A stretch of 5,323 nt of DNA from Actinomycetes bacterium (GTDB lineage Bacteria > Actinomycetota > Acidimicrobiia > Acidimicrobiales > Acidimicrobiaceae): the NCBI GenBank assembly GCA_021844725.1, contig JAKBSX010000267.1, positions 1 to 5,323 of the forward strand, in the 5' to 3' direction. A program made the position numbers and the translations under genes. Positions 1-5,323 of the stretch are shown in pieces (positions within the stretch are counted from its first letter, which is position 1; each line of letters opens with the position of its first letter). Below the pieces are notes generated by a model. That model had not been told where the DNA came from. It searched no databases and saw only the letters and a program-made list of their open reading frames with translations.

Positions 1-6
1 GGAGTT

Positions 7-519
7 CTATTCGTCATGTCGTTGAATAGATGATCTACGCCGCTCAACCTCATTGAACAGCCAGTTTGCACTCTCTGCAATCTCGGCTGCAATGGTTTCT
101 CGATTTTCAGCTATATCAAGTAACCCTTCCATCAGGTCTGGATACATGAGTTCACCAGCAGGGCTCGCGGCACGGAATATCTCAAGAACTGCTTCGTAGT
201 CCCTGATGTCGGAAAAGCTGATCTCTAAGGCGACTGAGCACTTGGCTAATGCCTGGTAGATGGGGTCGGGATCTGCAAGTTCATTAGTGCTGTAACCCAT
301 AACTGCTTCGTTGTAGTCGTCCAGAGCCAGGGTAAAGAAGCTGTTGCGTAGATTGAATTTGAGCTGAGCTACGGCGCAGGCGGCTAGGGCTTGGTCGGAA
401 TATGAGGCAGCGGCAGCTTCAAAGGCTGGCTTGGCTATGGCTTCACCTTGTTCAATTTCTGAAATCAATGCCTGGCGTGCGGGCAAAACCGCTTTGGCAA
501 ATTCTTGGTTGGTGGACAT
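7..519 (-). CDS. Hypothetical acidic, Ala-rich helical protein (170 aa), divergent from the relaxase gene
   Basis: I do not recognise this protein. It is complete: ATG at 519-517, TAG at 9-7. The start is well supported by a perfect Shine-Dalgarno AAAGGAG eight bases upstream. The 170 residues are about 18% Ala and rich in Glu and Asp, with few Lys or Arg, so the protein is clearly acidic. Long stretches look amphipathic and helical (for example residues 1-50 and 125-160). There is no signal peptide, membrane segment, zinc-binding Cys cluster or obvious helix-turn-helix; the two Cys (around residues 48 and 94) are isolated. The C-terminus is basic for a few residues (ERRRSS) and then acidic. 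It is transcribed away from the relaxase gene, across a 359-base region that probably contains oriT, so it would lie in the leading region of transfer. A role as an accessory or establishment protein is possible from position only. That it is a real gene is fairly sure; its function is unknown. Confidence 0.75.
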   Translation of the reverse strand: MSTNQEFAKAVLPARQALISEIEQGEAIAKPAFEAAAASYSDQALAACAVAQLKFNLRNSFFTLALDDYNEAVMGYSTNELADPDPIYQALAKCSVALEISFSDIRDYEAVLEIFRAASPAGELMYPDLMEGLLDIAENRETIAAEIAESANWLFNEVERRRSSIQRHDE

Positions 520-527
520 CTTGTGGG

Positions 528-534
528 CTCCTTT
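528..534 (-). promoter_or_regulatory. Shine-Dalgarno site of the small minus-strand gene
   Basis: The - strand reads AAAGGAG, then eight bases, then the ATG at 519-517. This is a near-ideal ribosome binding site and fixes the start of the 170-residue protein. It contrasts with the relaxase gene, which has no comparable site. Confidence 0.8.
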
Positions 535-551
535 GTGAGTGCGTCTTTTGA

Positions 552-563
552 ATATGTATGCAC
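552..563 (-). promoter_or_regulatory. GTGCATACATAT element upstream of the minus-strand gene
   Basis: Read on the - strand, this 12-mer lies 32 bases before the ATG of the small gene. A near-identical 12-mer (10 of 12 matches, GTGCATATGTAT) lies on the + strand at 863-874 before the relaxase. Each faces its own gene. It could be part of a promoter (-10 region) or a shared regulator site. The match is visible; the role is inferred. Confidence 0.3.
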
Positions 564-642
564 TCGAATCAGAAGTTGATGCGAAATTGCGATTTTGAGG
601 GTGAAAATGGGGCTGGAAATCAAACGAAATTCAAGGGCTTAA

Positions 643-685
643 ATAGCGACCACACCTTTGCAGTTCTATAAAACACATAAAAATC
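643..685 (+). repeat. 43-base direct repeat, copy 1 (candidate nic/relaxase site)
   Basis: This copy is identical over all 43 bases to 768-810; the starts are 125 bases apart. It begins ATAGCGACCACACC and ends ACATAAAAATC. Similarity continues imperfectly upstream: 625-642 resembles 751-767 (CGAAATTCAAGGGCT against CGAAAATCAACGGCT), with a one-base length difference just before the exact match. Within it, ATAAAACAC and ATAAAAATC form a short internal direct repeat. On the - strand, bases 656-649 read GGTGTGGT, as at the nic site of F. Alternative readings are a tandem promoter element, a regulator operator, or an iteron-like site, although two copies are few for an iteron array. Confidence 0.9.
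649..656 (-). other. Candidate nic core GGTGTGGT (copy 1)
   Basis: Read 5'->3' on the - strand, the site is TGCAAAGGTGTGGTCGC. The F plasmid nic region reads TGCGTGGGGTGT^GGTGC, from established knowledge. Both share TGC, a short spacer, then GGTGTGGT. By analogy the nick would fall between 652 and 651. The polarity would send the strand leftward, away from the relaxase gene, as expected for an oriT beside its relaxase. An 8-base match is short, so this is a hypothesis. Confidence 0.35.
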
Positions 686-767
686 AAGTGCTATCGGAGG
701 GGTGGTTTTTGAGGGTCGTGATGAGTGTTTTGAGAGTAGCGAAAAAGAGGCGAAAATCAACGGCTCC

Positions 768-810
768 ATAGCGACCACACCTTTGCAGTTCTATAAAACA
801 CATAAAAATC
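768..810 (+). repeat. 43-base direct repeat, copy 2 (candidate nic/relaxase site)
   Basis: This is the second, identical copy of the repeat at 643-685, ending 68 bases before the relaxase ATG. The downstream flank (CGCTCGCCCG) is unrelated to that of copy 1 (AAGTGCTATC), so the right border of the repeat is sharp, while the left border fades over about 18 bases. The GGTGTGGT core lies at 781-774 on the - strand. Confidence 0.9.
774..781 (-). other. Candidate nic core GGTGTGGT (copy 2)
   Basis: This is the same core as at 649-656, in the second 43-base repeat; the predicted nick is between 777 and 776. Only one of the two copies may be used, or one may serve as a binding site for the relaxase or an accessory factor. 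Confidence 0.35.
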
Positions 811-864
811 CGCTCGCCCGAGAGACAGACAGCAGAGGGCCCGTTTTATACATTTGAAGCTCGT

Positions 865-882
865 GCATATGTATAGATATGC
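865..882. promoter_or_regulatory. Inverted repeat overlapping the relaxase start codon (candidate operator)
   Basis: GCATAT, six bases (GTATAG), then ATATGC form a perfect 6+6 inverted repeat with an 18-base span. It covers the ATG at 879-881. A dimeric repressor here would block transcription or translation of the relaxase. The AT-rich TATGTA/TATAGAT stretch inside it also resembles a -10 box. If used as such, transcription would start at or within a few bases of the ATG (leaderless), and this would fit the absence of a Shine-Dalgarno sequence. The symmetry is seen; the function is inferred. Confidence 0.4.
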
Positions 883-3800
883 TGACTACTTCAAAAATCG
901 CCGCTAGTTCGGCTCGGGATTACTACGGGAAGATGGCCAAACTTTCCTCTGGAACCAGTTACTGGCACGGCAGAGGTGCCCAGGCGCTTGGCCACGGAAT
1001 CGGCACTGAGATTAACGCTAACGAGCTTTACGCTTTATGTGCAATGGGGCCTGCAGCTGCCAAAAGGCTTGAAGCTGGTTTACCACTCAACATCAGCATT
1101 GACGAATTTGAGGCACATCAAGCCTCACTCTCACGTCCGCGACTACCAGGTTTTGATCTCACTTTTTCAGCGTCCAAGTCGGTCTCACTAACACTACTTG
1201 CACACCCTGACGAGAAAACCCGCCAGGTTTTTGAATTATCCCACTGGTTGGCCGTAAATGAGGCACTTAGGTTTCTGCAAAAAAAAGCGGGTTTCAGTCG
1301 TATGACCATAAATGGTGAGGTATTCACTGTCCAAGGGGAGATGATCTTCGCTGGTTTCACCCACTTTACAAACCGCAACATTGAACCCCAACTACACAGC
1401 CATGTAGTCATTCCCAACGTTGTGCGATGCGAAGATGGCAAATGGCGCTCACTGGATGCCAATGAGCTTTATCAGTGGTACATGGTTGCAGGAGCTATCT
1501 ATCGAGCCAATCTCAGAGAACATGTTCAGCGGCTTACTAATGCTGAGTTTGTAATGGCCGATGGATGGAAATACGAGATAGGAAAATTGGCTGAGTGGCA
1601 ATCAAGCGACGGAGCGAAGTTGCTACCCGCATTCTCAACGCGTCATGAGGAAGTCGCTGAAGAGGCGGAGCGGATCAAAGAGATAACTTCAAGCACAGAG
1701 CTTTCTCCCAGGGTAAGGCGCAGTCTTGGAGTGCGGACCCGCAAGGCAAAGGACTTTGGTGACGGCGATGCCAACCTTAGCGAAGTAAAAGAAAAACTCA
1801 CTACGCAACTGAGTGAGACCTGGAAGCTCGGCCAGAACGAATGGCTTGAGATTGTAAAAGCACATGATAATCCGCTCTTTGAAGTACCAATAGCAGGGGT
1901 ATGGCTGCGAATACCACAACACCTTGAAGCTTTCGGATCTGTACCACTTATCGAAACTTCTGAAGAACTGGTTGACTACATGGCGAGGATACTTTTTGAT
2001 GAAGGTGGAGGCAAGGTTCGAGAAGGTGTTCTAAGCGGCAAAGCTTTTGTAAGCGTCCAGGATATTCACATTGCGGTATATGACTTTTTCGGCGGATACA
2101 TCGAATCAGAAGTTTTAGATGATGTCATACGTGGTCTCCTTGCTGGGAAGGGGAGCGATGCAAAGCTCCGACTTGCTCCAATTGTGCCGGCACTTTTTGT
2201 CGGTGGTAAGCACGTAAAGCCAGCTCGTGCCCCGATTTCCAAATACGTGCCAGGCGGGGTGTTGAACACTGAGGCCAAGGTGCTTCAATTAGCCACAATC
2301 GAAACCAGCGCTGGTGTTCTTGAACCCTCCTTGGTCAATGACTATCTAACCAAAACCATTGCAGAACAGACTGTCAGTGGGGGCCATGTTTTGGCAACGG
2401 AACAGCAAATGGCACTTCGACACCTTCTCACTTCCACTTCTACTGCAACTCTTTTGATGGGCGCTCAGGGGTCAGGCAAGACCACGTTGTTCAGTCACTT
2501 TGGCAAGCTGGCTGCTAGTAACGGTACCCATGTTTGGGGTCTTGCCCCCCAAGGGACAGCGGTGAACAAACTTGGTGACACCTTGCGAAAGATTGACCAG
2601 AATGCTGTAGCACTTACGATTGAATCTTTTGTCGGTCAAGTTCGATTTGGACGACTTACAATTCCTGAAAATACCTGCATCATCTTGGACGAGTCGTCAC
2701 AAGTTGACACTATAGAGCTGGCTGAAGTACTTGAAATCGTCACTGAGGCAAAAGCGAAGCTGATACTGGTGGGCGATGATCGTCAGCTTGGGTCAGTCCG
2801 ATACGGCGGTATGTTCGCCACTTTGTTCGCCATGGTTGGTGGAGCCCGGCTTGTTGAAACCAGGAGAGCTGCTGACCCATGGGATCGTACCGCTCAGGGT
2901 TATTTGCGTAAAGGCGATCTAAAAGGCGCTCTAAGGATTTACGAGCAGAAAGGGCGCATCAGTGTTGTCTATGACGGCCTGGCGCTGCTTGAAAAAACAG
3001 GTGATTGGTTGCGTCGTGAGTTTGCGGATGGTTCGGACTCTTTTGTCATAACCCAGACCAAGGCCGAAGAAATGGCTGCAAATGATCTGGCTCACCGAAT
3101 CTGGGATAGCCACAGAAAAGCATGGCTCAAGGCGCACCTAGATGCACAAGTGCGTCACCACAGGATGTCCGAAAAAATCAGAGACACACGTATGGAAAGA
3201 CTTTTGAACTCTGATCCATCGGTGAGCGTGCAGTTTTCCGGCTCGGAACTTTCTCTTCGAATGGGTGATCTCGTTGCTATTCGCCAGAGCATGAAGATCA
3301 ACTCAAACACACGGCTTTCAAATGGCCAGCGAGGGCGGGTGGTTGATATCACGGATAGGTCCATCACCCTTTTTGTGCAAGAGGAATCGACCGCACGACA
3401 CGTAACGATTCCGATTCACTCACTCAAACCCGGAGCGATTTCCTACGGCTGGGCGAGCACGGTCTTTCGTACCCAGGCCATGGAGCTCGGATCTTCACAA
3501 GGCCAAGTTGCCATAGCTGATGACTACAGCTTGACCCCCGATACTCCGGTTTTAGTAAAGCGAAGTACGCATCGCTCGAAGACCCTTAGTGGCACTTTCC
3601 TTGAAGATCTTGGCGAGAAGGTGTCAATTCGACTTGATAGCGGCAAAATCCGGCGAGTTGCCAAATCGAGGATTTCCCTTGCCGCCGAGACGAAAGAGCG
3701 AATCGAGCGGCTGATTGTTAGCCAAAGAGATGGGAATGCACTTGTAATCGGAGCTGAGGCGATGAACCTAGATGCATTTCTTGTCGCTGCTTCGAGAGCT

Positions 3801-5323
3801 CGCCAACGCACCCACTTTTTGTTCCGTTCGGTAATGGCTACCGAGAATGATTTTGCTGGAGAACGACTTGTAGACAAGCTGGTCAGAGAGGAACTAGCAA
3901 AAGAAGCAGATGGGAAATCCGACAATGTTGCCGATAAGGAGCTGGTGCGGTCAACCCTGATGCTTTACCTTGCACGCCAAAGCCGAGCGGATCAGCCGGA
4001 TTCGGCTTATCTCATGCTGGCTCGAGAACGTGAGGCGCTCACACTTGCCACAACCGTGCCTCTGGCAATGTTGAATTCCTTGCGTATCTGGCTGTCTGAC
4101 AATGTGGCCTCTGGGGTACTTGAGATCACCATTGACGATAGTTCTGCGATAGCTCAGCGTGATGCCGCCGCCGCTAGGAAAGCGAGCCTGCAAGAAAAGT
4201 TGAGTGCAACTTCTGATCTTCAGTTTCAGGCCCACCTCTTGGCTGAGATGGACGGCTGTGAAGCAGAGCTTGCCTATGCGGAGCGGGAGATTCTTCAGAT
4301 GAAGGTTTTCTCCCAGTTCGTTGGCCATGCCAGTAGTGCGCTTAGCAATCGTGAAGGAAAAGTTGTTGTTGACGAGCGGTATGTGAAAGATCGGCTTTCT
4401 TTGGTGGATGATGCCATTGAGATGGCTAGCAACATGGACTCATGGGTTGACATTCCTGAGAACATGGCGATTGAGGTTCCACTTCCTGAAAACACCGCCA
4501 GAGAGGTCGTAGACCTAAGCGCCGAAGATCAGGTGAAGCTCAATACCAAAGCTCGACTGTTTGAATCTGTCAGTTACGAAGTTGCATCAGATTGGATGAA
4601 ACTCGCAAATGGGCTTTACGACCGAATGCTGACAGACTCCCTTAGCGTGGATGAGGTACTTGCCACAATCGAGGTCTCGGACGACAATCGACTTCGGCTT
4701 CGTGAGTGCTTGGCAACAGTTGCGGTTGCCAGGTTGCACCCAACTCCGGTAAGCCATCCAGTTACGTTGCGAGGTTTTCATGCCGAGACACTTTCTGAAG
4801 GAGTGGACGATGAGCTAGTGGCCTTTGTGGAGCAGCTCACTGAGTCAATCGATGAACAAAGAGACCGCAGAGCCAAGATCGGGTCTCTAGCTCAGTACTC
4901 ACCTGAAGTAATGAGTGATGTTGATGACGAGATGGCCGATATTTGGGATGACTACGAGACTCTGCCACCAGACGAACAGCACTGGGTTCAAGAGGGGGAA
5001 GAGCCGCCGCCTGTTGATTACTACGGTGAGGACGACGACAATCCTTACTTTTTCTCGCACCCAGTTGAAAGTGGACAGTCGCAAGTTTCGGATGAAAAAG
5101 ACTCAGCTCAAGTGAATGGTTCGCTCGGTGAACGTGAACTGATCGACATATCACAGTCCGGGGATATCGAACTAGAACTCTCTAATAACACCACCACGGA
5201 GAGTGTTACTAGTGCCACCACCTCCAATGTAGTCGACACCAATAATGGGTCAATGTTAGACTCCCTGAGCAAAGAGTTAGATGATTTTGCTGGTTTGATT
5301 GACAACAAAGTTCCTGCTGTGAT
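879..5323 (+). CDS. MobF-family (TrwC/TraI-like) conjugative relaxase fused to a RecD-like helicase, 3' end outside the window
   Basis: The frame is open from 879 to the window edge: 1481 codons plus two bases, with no stop. The protein would nick oriT, attach to the 5' end of the transferred strand, and unwind it. Relaxase domain (about 1-240): Tyr15-Tyr16 in ARDYYGK align with TrwC Tyr18-Tyr19; WHGRGAQALG follows; Asp93 in DLTFSASKSVSL matches the catalytic Asp; His162, His173 and His175 (HFTNRN, then QLHSH) form the metal triad with TrwC spacing. Helicase domain (about 505-985): Q-motif TEQQ; Walker A GAQGSGKTT with Lys534; motif Ia LAPQGT from 555; Walker B ILDESSQ with Asp604-Glu605; motif III GDDRQL from 632; an SH3-like stretch before 850; motif V TVFRTQA at 861-867, lacking the usual His and Gly; motif VI VAASRAR at 969-975. 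A further 500 or so residues follow, including a helical, probably coiled-coil part (1091-1141), an acidic part (1340-1390) and a Ser/Thr/Asn-rich tail. TrwC is about 966 residues, so this is long. Start choice: the first in-frame ATG after a TGA at 855-857, giving the family-like MLTTSK N-terminus; the next Met (19) would lose the catalytic Tyr pair. No Shine-Dalgarno is visible. Confidence 0.95.
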   Translation, partial: MLTTSKIAASSARDYYGKMAKLSSGTSYWHGRGAQALGHGIGTEINANELYALCAMGPAAAKRLEAGLPLNISIDEFEAHQASLSRPRLPGFDLTFSASKSVSLTLLAHPDEKTRQVFELSHWLAVNEALRFLQKKAGFSRMTINGEVFTVQGEMIFAGFTHFTNRNIEPQLHSHVVIPNVVRCEDGKWRSLDANELYQWYMVAGAIYRANLREHVQRLTNAEFVMADGWKYEIGKLAEWQSSDGAKLLPAFSTRHEEVAEEAERIKEITSSTELSPRVRRSLGVRTRKAKDFGDGDANLSEVKEKLTTQLSETWKLGQNEWLEIVKAHDNPLFEVPIAGVWLRIPQHLEAFGSVPLIETSEELVDYMARILFDEGGGKVREGVLSGKAFVSVQDIHIAVYDFFGGYIESEVLDDVIRGLLAGKGSDAKLRLAPIVPALFVGGKHVKPARAPISKYVPGGVLNTEAKVLQLATIETSAGVLEPSLVNDYLTKTIAEQTVSGGHVLATEQQMALRHLLTSTSTATLLMGAQGSGKTTLFSHFGKLAASNGTHVWGLAPQGTAVNKLGDTLRKIDQNAVALTIESFVGQVRFGRLTIPENTCIILDESSQVDTIELAEVLEIVTEAKAKLILVGDDRQLGSVRYGGMFATLFAMVGGARLVETRRAADPWDRTAQGYLRKGDLKGALRIYEQKGRISVVYDGLALLEKTGDWLRREFADGSDSFVITQTKAEEMAANDLAHRIWDSHRKAWLKAHLDAQVRHHRMSEKIRDTRMERLLNSDPSVSVQFSGSELSLRMGDLVAIRQSMKINSNTRLSNGQRGRVVDITDRSITLFVQEESTARHVTIPIHSLKPGAISYGWASTVFRTQAMELGSSQGQVAIADDYSLTPDTPVLVKRSTHRSKTLSGTFLEDLGEKVSIRLDSGKIRRVAKSRISLAAETKERIERLIVSQRDGNALVIGAEAMNLDAFLVAASRARQRTHFLFRSVMATENDFAGERLVDKLVREELAKEADGKSDNVADKELVRSTLMLYLARQSRADQPDSAYLMLAREREALTLATTVPLAMLNSLRIWLSDNVASGVLEITIDDSSAIAQRDAAAARKASLQEKLSATSDLQFQAHLLAEMDGCEAELAYAEREILQMKVFSQFVGHASSALSNREGKVVVDERYVKDRLSLVDDAIEMASNMDSWVDIPENMAIEVPLPENTAREVVDLSAEDQVKLNTKARLFESVSYEVASDWMKLANGLYDRMLTDSLSVDEVLATIEVSDDNRLRLRECLATVAVARLHPTPVSHPVTLRGFHAETLSEGVDDELVAFVEQLTESIDEQRDRRAKIGSLAQYSPEVMSDVDDEMADIWDDYETLPPDEQHWVQEGEEPPPVDYYGEDDDNPYFFSHPVESGQSQVSDEKDSAQVNGSLGERELIDISQSGDIELELSNNTTTESVTSATTSNVVDTNNGSMLDSLSKELDDFAGLIDNKVPAV

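Larger units (their letters stand above)
520..878. other. Divergent intergenic region, probable oriT and promoter region
   Basis: These 359 bases separate two divergently transcribed genes and contain no convincing coding sequence. From left to right they hold the ribosome binding site of the minus-strand gene (528-534); a GTGCATACATAT element on the - strand (563-552); TTTTGAGGGT at 593-602; the first 43-base repeat (643-685); a second TTTTGAGGGT at 707-716 and a variant TTTTGAGAGT at 728-737; the second 43-base repeat (768-810); a GC-rich patch with GGGCCC (838-843); and GTGCATATGTAT (863-874) just before the relaxase start. No convincing rho-independent terminator is seen, and none is expected between divergent genes. 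MobF relaxase genes often lie next to their oriT, and the repeats carry an F-like nic core, so oriT is the best overall reading. I could not find a strong -35/-10 pair for either gene. Confidence 0.5.

Noticed and set aside
590..610. Short inverted repeat ATTTT-GAGGGTG-AAAAT at about 592-608 as a terminator
   Set aside because: The five-base AT-only stem is too weak, lacks a GC-rich stem with a T-run, and lies upstream of both divergent genes.
643..810. The two 43-base repeats as a minimal CRISPR array or an iteron-type replication origin
   Set aside because: Two copies with an 82-base spacer do not fit CRISPR spacing, the repeat is not partly palindromic, and no cas or replication initiator gene is present; oriT or regulation fits the context better.
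811..843. GC-rich stretch with GCCC and GGGC arms as a hairpin or terminator
   Set aside because: The possible stem is only about four bases with a loop of about 17 bases; the following TTTT is short, and it lies in front of a gene rather than after one.
869..907. A 12-codon reading frame (ATG at 869, TAG at 905-907) overlapping the relaxase start in another frame, possibly a leader peptide
   Set aside because: It has no ribosome binding site and no run of regulatory codons, and it overlaps the relaxase start by chance-compatible AT-rich sequence.
933..935. Alternative relaxase start at Met19
   Set aside because: It would remove the Tyr15-Tyr16 pair and the MLTTSK N-terminus typical of MobF proteins, and it has no better ribosome binding site.
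976..1191. A + strand reading frame of 71 codons in another phase
   Set aside because: It lies fully inside the conserved relaxase domain, which is read in a different frame, and resembles no protein.
3524..4328. Long minus-strand reading frames (for example 3524-3925 and 3951-4328) opposite the helicase part
   Set aside because: They are Ser/Arg-rich or patternless mirror images of the relaxase-helicase coding sequence and have no start signals.

Overview
The window looks like one end of the transfer (mobilisation) region of a conjugative or mobilisable element, most likely a plasmid or an integrated conjugative element. It holds one very large gene on the + strand (from 879, running off the right edge), one small gene on the - strand (519 down to 7), and a 359-base divergent intergenic region between them. 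The large protein is a MobF (TrwC/TraI-type) relaxase fused to a RecD-like helicase. This rests on the Tyr pair near the N-terminus, the catalytic Asp in LTFSASKSVSL, the three-His metal site, and most of the helicase motifs.

Organism: base composition is balanced (about half G+C by eye). The relaxase start has no Shine-Dalgarno sequence, while the small gene has a perfect one. A moderate-GC actinobacterium is my best guess, because long MobF relaxases with unusual C-termini and weak or leaderless starts are common there. No marker gene fixes the host, so this is weak.

Layout: 1-6 is unassigned edge. 7-519 (-) encodes an acidic, Ala-rich 170-residue protein I do not recognise. 520-878 holds the two divergent promoter regions and two identical 43-base direct repeats (643-685 and 768-810). 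Each repeat carries, on the - strand, the 8-mer GGTGTGGT also found at the nic site of the F plasmid, and this suggests the region contains oriT. If nicked there, the - strand would be transferred leftward, so the relaxase gene would enter last, as in known MobF systems. An inverted repeat (865-882) overlaps the relaxase start codon and is a candidate autoregulatory operator. 879-5323 is the relaxase.

How the parts would work together (inference): the relaxase binds and nicks one strand in the 43-base repeat region, stays covalently attached to the 5' end through Tyr15 or Tyr16, and unwinds the strand with its helicase domain during transfer. The small divergent gene could be an accessory transfer or maintenance gene, but nothing in its sequence shows this. 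Unusual points are the duplicated nic-like core, an altered helicase motif V with an extra segment before motif VI, and a C-terminal extension of at least about 500 residues ending in an acidic, Ser/Thr/Asn-rich tail.
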